Source: Candidatus Omnitrophota bacterium
GTDB lineage: Bacteria; Ratteibacteria; UBA8468; MWAK01
NCBI GenBank assembly: GCA_026387085.1
Contig: JAPLMK010000060.1
Location: forward strand, 1-10,748
Direction of reading: 5' to 3'
DNA length: 10,748 nucleotides
The notes under the pieces: generated by a model
What the model was told of the DNA's origin: nothing
Database searches by the model: none
The model's input: the letters and a program-made list of their open reading frames with translations, nothing else
Translations under genes and position numbers: made by a program
In this document: piece after piece, positions 1 to 6,940 of the stretch
How the letters are laid out: the number at the start of each line of letters is the position of its first letter
Numbering within the stretch: the first letter of the stretch is position 1

Positions 1-556
1 GCTGATGCTCCTGAATGACAAGCAAGAACTGGAGATTAAGGCGACCCAGTCCATCAACCCGGAATATATCCGCAAGCCCAACCTGAAACTGGGCGAAGGG
101 ATTGCCGGTAAGGTGGCGGTTGGAAACCAGCCCATTGTGGTCTTTGACGTCCAGTCGGAAAAAGAGTACATCCACAAGGACCTGGCCCGGAAAGAAGACC
201 TGGCTTCCATGCTCTCGGTGCCGCTGGCGGTGCGGGGCAAGGTTATCGGCGTCCTCAATACCTACACTTCAACCCCTCATAAATTCAGCAAAGAGGAGAT
301 TGAAATTCTTCAGACGGTAGCCAGCCAGGCCGCGGTGACGATTGAGAATACCCACCTGCTGGTCAAAACCCGGGTCATTGAAGAGGAACTGGCGGGCCGG
401 AAACTGATTGAACGGGCCAAGGGAATCCTGATGCGCAAGAAAGGATTGGGCGAAGAGGAGGCCTTCCGCTTTATCCAGAAAGAAAGTATGGACCGCCGCA
501 CTTCGATGCGCCAGGTGGCCGAAGCCGTAATCCTGGGAGAGCAACTGCAAAAATAA
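1..556 (+). CDS. GAF-ANTAR domain response regulator, 5' partial
   Basis: This is the C-terminal part of a sensor/regulator; the reading frame is open to the left edge, so the true start lies outside the window and the Met at position 5 is probably internal. Counting from that Met, residues 1-120 look like the end of a GAF sensory domain (LGEGIAGKVA, a central SVPLAVRGKVIGVLN strand pair and a terminal amphipathic helix with VASQAAVTIEN). Residues 126-183 form an ANTAR domain, with the hallmark ERAKGILM at 136-143, then EEEAF and a terminal RRTSMRQVAEAVI helix. ANTAR domains bind paired hexaloop hairpins in nascent RNA and prevent transcription termination; GAF domains supply the ligand or redox signal. 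No DNA-binding domain is visible in this part. The ligand cannot be read from the sequence. The carA leader in this window contains an ANTAR-like hairpin, so that operon is a possible target (inference). Confidence 0.9.
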   Translation, partial: LMLLNDKQELEIKATQSINPEYIRKPNLKLGEGIAGKVAVGNQPIVVFDVQSEKEYIHKDLARKEDLASMLSVPLAVRGKVIGVLNTYTSTPHKFSKEEIEILQTVASQAAVTIENTHLLVKTRVIEEELAGRKLIERAKGILMRKKGLGEEEAFRFIQKESMDRRTSMRQVAEAVILGEQLQK

Positions 557-644
557 TGTCATTGCGAGCCCTTCGTGTCATTCTTCGCCGAAGGCGAAGA
601 ATCTCTCTTTTAATACGAGGCCCTTCGCGTTGCTCAGGGTGACA
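557..644. repeat. Dispersed palindromic repeat (TGTCATTGCGAGC ... GCTCAGGGTGACA)
   Basis: The 88 bases right after the GAF-ANTAR stop codon form an imperfect palindrome. The ends TGTCATTGCGAGC (557-569) and GCTCAGGGTGACA (632-644) are inverted copies with mismatches. Inside is a perfect 10-bp stem, ATTCTTCGCC (580-589) with GGCGAAGAAT (593-602) and a GAA loop. Sequences of this type, beginning TGTCATT and ending GGGTGACA, are common non-coding dispersed repeats in many environmental bacterial genomes. I see no coding frame worth calling. The element separates the regulator from the toxin-antitoxin promoter. Confidence 0.75.
580..612 (+). terminator. Possible terminator of the GAF-ANTAR gene
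   Basis: A perfect 10-bp stem with a 3-nt loop (580-602) lies 23 nt after the stop codon and is followed by CTCTCTTTTA, a T-rich but interrupted tract. It could stop transcription of the regulator gene. The stem belongs to a dispersed repeat, so a terminator role may be incidental. Confidence 0.4.
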
Positions 645-652
645 AATTGCAT

Positions 653-681
653 TTGACTTGGTTCATCACATATGATACACT
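653..681 (+). promoter_or_regulatory. Sigma-70-type promoter of the toxin-antitoxin pair
   Basis: TTGACT (653-658) and TACACT (676-681) are spaced by 17 bases and match the -35 and -10 consensus at 5/6 and 4/6 positions. The predicted start is near 688, directly before the antitoxin ribosome binding site TAGGAGG (688-694). The AT-rich stretch between repeat and gene fits a promoter. TATGAT (671-676) is an alternative -10 but has a poor -35. RHH antitoxins usually repress their own promoter, so an operator may overlap this site. Confidence 0.55.
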
Positions 682-700
682 TATCTGTAGGAGGTACACC

Positions 701-928
701 ATGCCTACTGGCAAACCAAGGCTAAACGTAGTTCTGGAACCACCGCTATATCTCTCCGTAAAAAAACTGGCGGAAAAAGAGGGCACTTCGCTTTCCCTTA
801 AAGCCCGCGACTTAATCAGGGACGCTGTCGAGCTTTACGAGGAAGGTTATTGGCTCAAAAAAGCGAGGGAACGAGACAAAACCTTTAGTCGTGCTAAGGC
901 CTTAACCCACACCGAGGTCTGGAAGTGA
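701..928 (+). CDS. Ribbon-helix-helix antitoxin of a type II toxin-antitoxin pair
   Basis: A 75-residue protein. I chose the ATG at 701 because TAGGAGGT lies 5-6 nt upstream; an upstream in-frame start at 647 would place coding sequence across the promoter. The N-terminus has a ribbon-helix-helix pattern: a beta strand with alternating residues (RLNVVLE, residues 7-13), a first helix (YLSVKKLAEKEG) and a second helix (SLKARDLIRDAVELYEEG). The charged C-terminal part (KKARERDKTFSRAKALTHTEVWK) would be the toxin-binding tail. In this family the antitoxin binds the operator as a dimer and neutralises the toxin encoded next to it. Its last codons overlap the toxin start by 4 nt (GTGA), typical of translational coupling. 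The exact antitoxin subfamily is not clear from motifs alone. Confidence 0.85.
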   Translation: MPTGKPRLNVVLEPPLYLSVKKLAEKEGTSLSLKARDLIRDAVELYEEGYWLKKARERDKTFSRAKALTHTEVWK

Positions 929-1200
929 ATTGGGAGGTTTTGTACCATCCGGATGTAGTGAAATATGATCTTCCTGAAATTCCCAACAACATTCAGACGC
1001 GCCTTAAAAAAGCCATCGAATTGCGGTTATTTATTGACCCGGTCCTATCCGGCGGCCCATTAAGAAAAGACCTCAAAGGTTACCGGAAGATGCGGGTAGG
1101 GGACTACCGGATAATCTACCGCATCGAAAAAAACTTTATAATAATTCTAATTATTGGACATCGAAAAAAAGTTTATTCCCGTGTTTTTCAGAGAATCTAA
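925..1200 (+). CDS. RelE/ParE superfamily toxin
   Basis: A 91-residue toxin starting at GTG 925, inside the antitoxin stop overlap, with GAGGT (914-918) as ribosome binding site. The family signature is LKGYRKMRVGDYRIIYR at residues 50-66, preceded by PLRKD and followed by a hydrophobic strand (FIIILIIGHR) and the C-terminal KKVYSR segment. RelE members cut mRNA in the ribosome and ParE members inhibit DNA gyrase; the sequence does not tell which applies. The basic residues R54, R57, R62, R66, H79 and R80 are candidate functional residues (inference). hisH begins only 7 nt after the stop codon, with no promoter or terminator between them, so hisH is likely read through from this pair. Confidence 0.88.
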   Translation: MNWEVLYHPDVVKYDLPEIPNNIQTRLKKAIELRLFIDPVLSGGPLRKDLKGYRKMRVGDYRIIYRIEKNFIIILIIGHRKKVYSRVFQRI

Positions 1201-1207
1201 ATTTGGA

Positions 1208-1888
1208 ATGGAAAAATATATCTGGGTGGTGGATTACGGCCTGGGGAACCTGCGCAGTGTCAGCAAAGCGCTGGAAAAAGTCGGCGCTAAAGTCAAGGTG
1301 GGTGCCAACCCGGAATTATTGAATGGTGCGCAGGGTATTGTCCTGCCCGGAGTCGGCGCTTTTGACGCCGCGGTAAATAATCTTAAATCTGCCGGTCTTT
1401 TCCAGGTGGTGCTTGACTACCTAAAAAAGGACCTGCCTTTTCTGGGCATCTGCCTGGGCTTCCAGCTTCTCTTCTCCGGAAGCGAAGAGGGCCGGGAACC
1501 CGGGTTCGGAATTATTGAAGGTAAAAACCAGCGTTTTCCGGATACGGTAAAGGTTCCGCAAATCGGCTGGAACAGCGTTGCCTACACCCGGCCCAGCCCG
1601 CTCTTTTCCGGAATCCCGGAGAATTCGCAGTTCTATTTTGTCCATTCTTATTACGGAAAGAGCCCGGAATCCGAAATTGGCCAAACCGAATACGGCCTGC
1701 CTTTTACCGCGTCACTTCAAAAAGGGAATGCGTTTGCCACCCAGTTCCACCCGGAAAAGAGCGGGGACTTGGGACTGAAACTGCTGGATAATTTTGTTAA
1801 ATATATCACCCCTCACCTTCATCCTCTCCCCTTAGGGGAGAGGAATATTAGGAAGCTTGCTACCCGTCAAGGGGAGAAAAAGAAGTGA
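1208..1888 (+). CDS. hisH: Imidazole glycerol phosphate synthase, glutamine amidotransferase subunit HisH
   Basis: HisH hydrolyses glutamine and channels ammonia to HisF, which makes imidazole glycerol phosphate and AICAR in histidine biosynthesis. The protein opens with WVVDYGLGNLRSVSKAL, typical of HisH. The class I triad is visible: Cys82 in FLGICLGFQLLF, and His181 and Glu183 in FATQFHPEKSGDLG. The LPGVGAF oxyanion-strand region lies at residues 46-52 and the HisH-type PQIGWN at 117-122. The start is the ATG at 1208; earlier in-frame codons lie inside the toxin gene, and no strong ribosome binding site is present, so translation may be coupled to the toxin stop 7 nt upstream. The enzyme is normally about 200 residues. 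Here it has 226, because the last 26 residues (from THP-like PHLHPLPLGERN onward) are translated from a palindromic repeat. No hisF is present in the window. Confidence 0.95.
   Translation: MEKYIWVVDYGLGNLRSVSKALEKVGAKVKVGANPELLNGAQGIVLPGVGAFDAAVNNLKSAGLFQVVLDYLKKDLPFLGICLGFQLLFSGSEEGREPGFGIIEGKNQRFPDTVKVPQIGWNSVAYTRPSPLFSGIPENSQFYFVHSYYGKSPESEIGQTEYGLPFTASLQKGNAFATQFHPEKSGDLGLKLLDNFVKYITPHLHPLPLGERNIRKLATRQGEKKK
1809..1843 (+). repeat. GC-rich palindromic repeat, copy A (inside the hisH 3' end)
   Basis: The segment begins CCCCTCACC (1809-1817) and ends with a perfect hairpin, CCTCTCCCCT (1823-1832), one spacer base, and AGGGGAGAGG (1834-1843). It lies in frame within hisH and supplies the tail residues PHLHPLPLGER. 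It is in the opposite orientation to copy B. Confidence 0.85.
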
Positions 1889-1900
1889 AGGGAAAATTAT

Positions 1901-1938
1901 CCTCTCCCCACCGGGGAGAGGGAGGGGTGAGGGGGAGG
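1901..1938 (-). repeat. GC-rich palindromic repeat, copy B (hisH-guaA junction)
   Basis: CCTCTCCCC (1901-1909), spacer ACC, and GGGGAGAGG (1913-1921) make a 9-bp stem. It is followed by GGTGAGGGG (1926-1934), the inverted complement of the CCCCTCACC that starts copy A. The two copies thus form one composite inverted repeat of about 130 bp across the hisH stop codon. The distal part, GGAGGAG at 1934-1940, is well placed as the guaA ribosome binding site. Confidence 0.85.
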
Positions 1939-1940
1939 AG
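1934..1940 (+). promoter_or_regulatory. guaA ribosome binding site overlapping the repeat end
   Basis: GGAGGAG ends 9 nt before the ATG at 1950. Its first bases are the last bases of repeat copy B, so the repeat appears to have supplied the translation start signal of guaA. Confidence 0.65.
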
Positions 1941-1949
1941 TTAAAAAAC

Positions 1950-3406
1950 ATGGTAATCATTCTTGATTTTGGGTCACAGTACACGCAGTTGATTGCCCGG
2001 CGGGTCCGGGAAGCAAAGGTTTATTGCGAAATTTTGCCCTACAATGCATCGGTCTCCGCCATAAAATCACGCCATCCTCAAGCGCTCATAATTTCCGGAA
2101 GCCCGGCCAGCGTCTCCGAAGAAGGGCACCCGGCCTGTGATCCCGGCATCTTTTCCCTGGATATTCCCATTTTGGGCATCTGCTACGGCATGCATCTCAC
2201 CGCGCAAATTTTAGGCGGAGAGGTAAAATCCGCCGGACCTTGTCCAGCCGGAAGAAGCAGGATTTATTCTTCGGCCTGCCCGGACGTTTTGTCACCTGGA
2301 TGAGCCACGGAGATTACGTCAGCAAACTGCCGCGTGATTTTGAAGTAATCGGCTCCTCCGGCAACTGCCCGACGGCTGCCTTCCGCCATAAAAGCAAAAA
2401 AATATTCGGGGTACAGTTCCACCCGGAGGTAAGCCACACGCCGAAAGGACCGGACATCTTTCACAACTTTCTCTTCCGCGTCAGCCGTCTCTCTCCGGAC
2501 TGGACGATGGCTTCTTTTATTAAAAAGGAAAAAGAAGAAATTCGTAAAAAGGTGAGCGGCGGGCAAGTAATCAGCGCTCTTTCCGGCGGGGTTGATTCCT
2601 CGGTCCTGTCGGTTTTGCTGCACGAAGCGCTCGGCGACCGGCTCCAATGCATCTTCGTGGATAACGGCCTGCTGCGCGCCGGCGAACGGGAAATTGTGGA
2701 AAAGACATTCCGGAAACATTTCCGCATCAACCTGCTGGTCGTGGACGCTCAAAAACGTTTTCTTAAAAAACTCTCCGGGGTGATTGACCCGGAAAAGAAA
2801 CGCAAGATTATCGGAGAGGAATTCATCCGTGTCTTTGAGGAAGAAGCCCGGAAGATCGGCCAGGTCAAATACCTGGCCCAGGGAACCCTTTACCCGGACC
2901 TGATTGAAAGCGTCTCGGTCTTCGGCGGTCCGACTTCCCGGATCAAGAGCCACCACAATGTCGGCGGATTGCCGGAGAAGATGGAACTGGACCTGATTGA
3001 ACCCTTGAAATACTTATTCAAAGATGAAGTGCGACTTCTGGGAAAAGAGTTGGGTCTGCCCAAAGAGATTACCGGACGGCATCCTTTCCCCGGACCCGGC
3101 CTGGCAGTTCGTGTCTTAGGTATTGCGGAAATAAGGAACGCCAAATGGTACGACCGCATCTGGCAGGCCTTTGCGGTTCTCCTGCCGGTCAAGACCGTAG
3201 GCGTGATGGGCGACGCCCGCACCTACGAAAACGTAATCGCGCTCCGGGCCGTCTGCAGCGTGGACGGTATGACCGCTGACTATACCGCAATACCTCATCC
3301 CCTTTTGGGCAGAATTGCCAACCGGATTATCAATGAAGTAAAGGGTGTCAACCGGGTGGTCTACGATATCAGTTCCAAACCGCCGGCGACGATAGAGTGG
3401 GAGTAA
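1950..3406 (+). pseudogene. guaA: GMP synthase (glutamine-hydrolysing) GuaA, frameshifted
   Basis: GuaA converts XMP to GMP using ATP and glutamine, the last step of guanylate synthesis. The first frame (1950-2303) begins VIILDFGSQYTQLIARRVRE and carries the class I nucleophile Cys78 in LGICYGM. The second frame, usable from about 2238 to 3406, continues with LFFGLPGRFVTWMSHGD, the QFHPEVSHT segment with the catalytic His and Glu, the ATP-pyrophosphatase P-loop ALSGGVDSSV, and the C-terminal dimerisation domain with HPFPGPGLAVRVLG and the usual ending SKPPATIEWE. Everything except a short stretch is present. Compared with the family pattern GGxVxxxxxREYGxAxL, the REYG part (about six residues) is missing where the frame changes, consistent with loss of about 19 bases near 2237. 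If real, the amidotransferase domain is split from its His/Glu and the gene could make only an ammonia-dependent C-terminal enzyme, if that part is translated (TTG at 2240 is a possible start). A sequence error is the main alternative. It is convergent with the transporter gene. Confidence 0.9.
2228..2245 (+). other. Frameshift / small deletion point in guaA
   Basis: Up to GGEVKSAG the first frame matches GuaA; from TLSSRKKQDLFFG onward the match is in the frame shifted by 2. Aligning with the usual GuaA spacing, REYG plus two residues and one base are missing (about 19 nt). This was inferred from remembered family spacing, not from an alignment run. Confidence 0.75.
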
Positions 3407-3495
3407 GAGCGCTCAGGTGTTTGGTTAAGCAAAACGCCCTGCGCGTCAGACAAGACTACGCAACTCCATGAAGTGTATCCGGGGAGACAAACCTC
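3407..3495. repeat. Dispersed palindromic element, short copy, in the guaA/transporter convergent gap
   Basis: The element starts with GAGCGCTC immediately after the guaA stop and ends at GAGACAAACCTC (3484-3495), overlapping the transporter stop codon (3494-3496 on the other strand). It shares CAGACAAGACTACGCAACT (3447-3465) with 9855-9873 at 18 of 19 bases, the GAAGTGT block, and the final 12 bases exactly with 9983-9994. It lacks about 90 bases from the middle of the longer copy. It fills the whole gap between the two convergent genes and may serve as a bidirectional transcription end. Confidence 0.75.
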
Positions 3496-5476
3496 AGATG
3501 CGTATCGGCAGTATCACAAAAGGTATTCCCAGAGTATAGAGACGTCTTTGTACAATAAAAACCGTCTGGTTGTGCAAAAACCGGGTAACCGGTGTTTCAT
3601 TCGGAAAGACCATCTGCCCGCCAAAAAAAGTCGCGTCCGGATATTTTTTTAGAATCTCTTTTGCCAGTTTATCGATTTCATCAGAAATATCAATACCGAT
3701 TTCGCAAATGCCTTCGGCGTAATAACCATACCCTTTCATGAATTCCACGTAGTTTTTCAGGTCATCCTGGACCGAACTGCGCAACCGGTCAATCTCTTCT
3801 GTTCCTTTGAATCCGCCGGCATCGATTAAGCCAACTTGAAGAAATATAAAATTTTTGTAGGTTTCGCCGAATATGTGCAATACGTTGTAAATAGTGTGAA
3901 ATCCCAGGCCGGTAAATCCGTTAACCATGATAATGGCTGTTTTCCCCGAAGGATTATAAACAACCGAATGAACGGGAATTAAACTTTCCGATTGCCGGGA
4001 AGAATTGGTCTTGATAGAGGCGATGGCTGATAAAATCGAATCGTCAAGCCGGGTGAGGATGGAAGAAGTATGTTTATAATGGCGCTTAATCGCCATCGCC
4101 ATCAGAACCAAACCGCCGGTAAGAATCAGGGTAACCCAACCTCCCTGAAAGAATTTTGCCGTGATGACCGTTATGAGAATACAGGTTGTCAGGATTAAGC
4201 CGATACCATTAACGATACACTTTCTCTTCCATTTCGCGTCAGCCATACGCACTTGCCACCAGTGCTTAACCATTCCCAGTTGGGAAAGACAAAAAGTTAT
4301 AAAAACATTGATACTATAAAGCACAATCAGAAAGTGAACCGAGCCGCGGCTTAAAAGCATTACTAAAACACTGGCCGCGCCCATTAATATTATTCCGTTC
4401 TGCATGACCAGCCGGTCACTTAATAAACTAAATCTGGTAGGAAGCCACTTATCCAGAGCCATATTACCCATAATTCTCGGACCATCTATAAATCCGGTCT
4501 GGGCGGCTACAAAGAGCAGGGCTGCCTCGGAAATAAGAGCCACGATAACGAACAAGTGTCCCGGTTGTCCCCAGGAACCTGCCATTTTTTCAAACAACAC
4601 CGCATTCAGGGTTTTATCTGCCTGGGGCACTACTTTATAAAAGGCATAGGCAAGCATCAGTCCAATCACCATCAAGGAAAGGGACCAGGCCATATAATGC
4701 ATGGTCCGGGTAGCGGTTTCTACTTTTGGCTCGCTCAAAACTGGGATACCGTTACTTACTGCTTCCAGTCCGGTGTATGTTCCGGCGCCCATTGAATACG
4801 CTTTAAAAAATAATAACATCGTTCCGACAAAACCAAGCTCGGCTCCGGACATCCTGGCGTCACTCAAGGTAGTTTGGGCAACCTGAGAAAAATCCGCAAC
4901 ATGTGAGAAACACGTATAAATAATGGCAAAAGCATGTGTCAGGATAAAAACCACAAAAATTGGCAATAGGGCAAGGACCGACTCTTTCACCCCGCGCATA
5001 TTTAATAGCGTCAAAAAAATAACGACAAAGATAGCAACCGGCAGTTTAAGGTGATACCATGCGTCAGGAAGAAAACTAAAAAGAACTGCCGCTCCGCTGG
5101 CGACGGAAAGAGTAATTGTCATCATGTAGTCAATCAGCAGCGCGCACCCGGAGACCAAACCGGCCTTAGGTGACAAGAGTTTGCTTCCGACCAGATAACC
5201 GCCGCCGCCGGCCGGAAAAAGTTTGATTATCTGGATATAACTGGCGCTGATAATAAAGATGGTTAAGGCGGTAGCCAGGCCGACAAAAATAGCCAGGTAG
5301 GGATGCGCGTGCAATATCCGGAATGCCTCTTCCGGGCCATAGCAGGAAGAAGACAATCCGTCGGCTCCTAACCCGACCCAGGCCAGGACAGCAACCAAAA
5401 GAAGCTTTTCATGGACAGACCGGTCGGTAGCGCTGCGGGCGCCTCCGAGAACAATATGTTTTATGCGTTTTAACAT
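3494..5476 (-). CDS. KimA-like APC-superfamily transporter (probable K+/H+ symporter)
   Basis: A 660-residue membrane protein of the APC superfamily. Residues 25-465 hold about 12 hydrophobic segments; residues 470-660 are a soluble, probably cytoplasmic domain (AIIMVNGFTGLGFHTIYNVL, a Rossmann-like start). The membrane part resembles the Bacillus KimA (YdaO) potassium importer more than amino acid permeases: GADGLSSSCYGPEEAF (37-52), FPAGGGGYLVGSKLL (87-101), LLIDYMMTITLSVASG (113-128), TYTGLEAVSNGIP (233-245), and SINVFITFCLSQLGM (388-402). As I recall the KimA structure, its ion-site residues match D39, Y46, Y117, T120, S124, T235, E238 and Y387 here. Many databases would simply call this an amino acid permease. 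The start ATG at 5474-5476 has no clear ribosome binding site. It lies 70 nt downstream of purF on the same strand and may be cotranscribed with it. Confidence 0.8.
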   Translation of the reverse strand: MLKRIKHIVLGGARSATDRSVHEKLLLVAVLAWVGLGADGLSSSCYGPEEAFRILHAHPYLAIFVGLATALTIFIISASYIQIIKLFPAGGGGYLVGSKLLSPKAGLVSGCALLIDYMMTITLSVASGAAVLFSFLPDAWYHLKLPVAIFVVIFLTLLNMRGVKESVLALLPIFVVFILTHAFAIIYTCFSHVADFSQVAQTTLSDARMSGAELGFVGTMLLFFKAYSMGAGTYTGLEAVSNGIPVLSEPKVETATRTMHYMAWSLSLMVIGLMLAYAFYKVVPQADKTLNAVLFEKMAGSWGQPGHLFVIVALISEAALLFVAAQTGFIDGPRIMGNMALDKWLPTRFSLLSDRLVMQNGIILMGAASVLVMLLSRGSVHFLIVLYSINVFITFCLSQLGMVKHWWQVRMADAKWKRKCIVNGIGLILTTCILITVITAKFFQGGWVTLILTGGLVLMAMAIKRHYKHTSSILTRLDDSILSAIASIKTNSSRQSESLIPVHSVVYNPSGKTAIIMVNGFTGLGFHTIYNVLHIFGETYKNFIFLQVGLIDAGGFKGTEEIDRLRSSVQDDLKNYVEFMKGYGYYAEGICEIGIDISDEIDKLAKEILKKYPDATFFGGQMVFPNETPVTRFLHNQTVFIVQRRLYTLGIPFVILPIRI

Positions 5477-5500
5477 GGTGGGAATATTGAAGAGAACCTC

Positions 5501-5536
5501 ATTATCTTACTTATGATTTTGGCGCTTAATTGTCAA
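5501..5536 (-). promoter_or_regulatory. Possible promoter of the transporter gene
   Basis: On the minus strand a perfect -35, TTGACA (5531-5536), lies in the 70-nt gap after purF. The -10 is unclear: TAAGTA (5508-5513) has the right 17-nt spacing but matches poorly, while GATAAT (5501-5506) matches well but is 24 nt away. A separate promoter is plausible but unproven. Confidence 0.35.
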
Positions 5537-5546
5537 ATCATTCCCT

Positions 5547-6932
5547 TTATTTTTCCAGCACTTCCTTTGACAGGCCTTCTTCCGGTTCAACCGGGTATTT
5601 CCCGCTGAAACAAGCGGTGCAAAACTCTTTCGCCGGAAGCGGCATGGCCGCCAGCATCCCTTCGTAACTTAAATAACTCAAACTATCCAGGTTGAGATAT
5701 TTGGTCATCTCCTTCAGATTGTACCGGTTGGCCAATAATTCGTCCGGCGTGGGAAAATCAATTCCGTAAAAACAAGGGTGCCGGTGCGGCGGGCAGCTGA
5801 CCCGCATGTGAATCTCTTTGGCGCCAAAGCTCCGCAGGGTCCGCACCCGGCTGCGGCTGGTTGTGCCGCGCACGATTGAGTCCTCGACCAAAATTATCTT
5901 TTTCCCGGCAATCAGTTCCCGGACCGGATTCAATTTAATTTTAACACCCAGGTCTCTTACTCTCTGCGCCGGCTGGATAAAAGTCCGGCCGACATAATGA
6001 TTGCGGATAAAACCCATCTCAAACGACTGGCCCGTCTTCTGGCTGAAACCCAGCGCCGCATAATTTCCGGAATCCGGAACCGGCATGACAAAATCGCCTT
6101 CGACCGGAGATTCCTGCGCCAGTTTTTCACCCAGCCGCTTGCGGGTCAGGTAAACGCTGTGGTTAAAAACACGGCTGTCCGGCCGGGCAAAATAGATATA
6201 CTCAAAGATGCAGAGGGCGTGTTTCCGGTTTGAAAACGGCTTAAGCGACTCCAGTCCCTTTTCGCTGATAATCACAATTTCACCCGGCTCCACTTCCCGC
6301 AGATATTCGGCTTCGCAGATATCCAGGGCCGAACTTTCCGAAGCAACCACGTATCCGCCGTTAATTTTACCCAGGCAGAGGGGCCGGAAACCATGCGGGT
6401 CGCGCGCCGCAATTATTTTATCCCTGGTAATAAAAACCAGGCAGTAGGCGCCTTCAATTTGGGCCAGCGCCTCAATCAAGTTCTCGGGAAAGGTTTTAGT
6501 TTTACTGTGGCTGATGAGGTGGGTAACCAGTTCGCTGTCAGTGGTGGAGTGGAAAAGAGCGCCCTGTTTTTCCAGCCGGCGCCTTAAAGTTTTGGTATTA
6601 GTGAAGTTACCGTTATGTCCGACCGCGATTAAACCGTCATAATAGTCGGCCAGAAAGGGCTGGGCGTTTTTGATATTGGAACCGCCGGTGGTGGAATAAC
6701 GGGTGTGGCCGATTGCCAGGTGCCCGGTCAAACCTTTCAGTATTTCCGGGGAGAATACCTCGGAAACCCGGCCCATCCCCAGGTGAGATTTTACATCATT
6801 ACCGTCGGAAGAAACGATTCCGGCGCTCTCCTGGCCCCGGTGCTGGAGCGCGTAGAGGCCCAAAAAAGCCAGGTCAGCCGCTTCCGGATGCCCGTATATC
6901 CCAAAAACCCCGCATTTTTCCCTTCCATCCAT
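5547..6932 (-). CDS. purF: Amidophosphoribosyltransferase PurF (Fe-S type)
   Basis: PurF makes 5-phosphoribosylamine from PRPP and glutamine, the first committed step of purine synthesis. The 461-residue protein has an N-terminal class II (Ntn) amidotransferase domain (CGVFGIYG, LQHRGQESAGI, GHTRYSTTGG, VGHNGNF, RDPHGFRPL) and a C-terminal phosphoribosyltransferase domain with the PRPP loop ILVEDSIVRGTTSR (347-360). The nucleophile is Cys7, so a six-residue propeptide must be removed to expose it, as in the Bacillus enzyme rather than the E. coli type. Cys241, Cys387, Cys438 and Cys441 match the spacing of the four ligands of the Bacillus 4Fe-4S cluster, which confers oxygen sensitivity. The ATG at 6930-6932 is the only start that keeps the propeptide short. 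It lies 8 nt from a strong -10 box, so the mRNA is probably leaderless. The gene is divergent from carA and upstream of the transporter. Confidence 0.97.
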   Translation of the reverse strand: MDGREKCGVFGIYGHPEAADLAFLGLYALQHRGQESAGIVSSDGNDVKSHLGMGRVSEVFSPEILKGLTGHLAIGHTRYSTTGGSNIKNAQPFLADYYDGLIAVGHNGNFTNTKTLRRRLEKQGALFHSTTDSELVTHLISHSKTKTFPENLIEALAQIEGAYCLVFITRDKIIAARDPHGFRPLCLGKINGGYVVASESSALDICEAEYLREVEPGEIVIISEKGLESLKPFSNRKHALCIFEYIYFARPDSRVFNHSVYLTRKRLGEKLAQESPVEGDFVMPVPDSGNYAALGFSQKTGQSFEMGFIRNHYVGRTFIQPAQRVRDLGVKIKLNPVRELIAGKKIILVEDSIVRGTTSRSRVRTLRSFGAKEIHMRVSCPPHRHPCFYGIDFPTPDELLANRYNLKEMTKYLNLDSLSYLSYEGMLAAMPLPAKEFCTACFSGKYPVEPEEGLSKEVLEK

Positions 6933-6940
6933 ACTTTTAA

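Noticed and set aside
647..700. Earlier start for the antitoxin at 647
   Set aside because: This would translate the promoter and the ribosome binding site TAGGAGG; the ATG at 701 is correctly spaced and gives a normal RHH N-terminus.
1154..1207. Earlier start for HisH at 1154
   Set aside because: The added residues come from the toxin gene read in another frame and do not resemble HisH; the ATG at 1208 starts right before the conserved first strand.
1809..1938. CRISPR array
   Set aside because: Repeats are palindromic, in inverted orientation and not regularly spaced; there is no set of uniform spacers and no cas gene.
2264..2956. Long minus-strand open frame (230 codons) opposite guaA
   Set aside because: It lies opposite well-conserved GuaA motifs and has no recognisable domain; it is a mirror of GC-rich codon usage.
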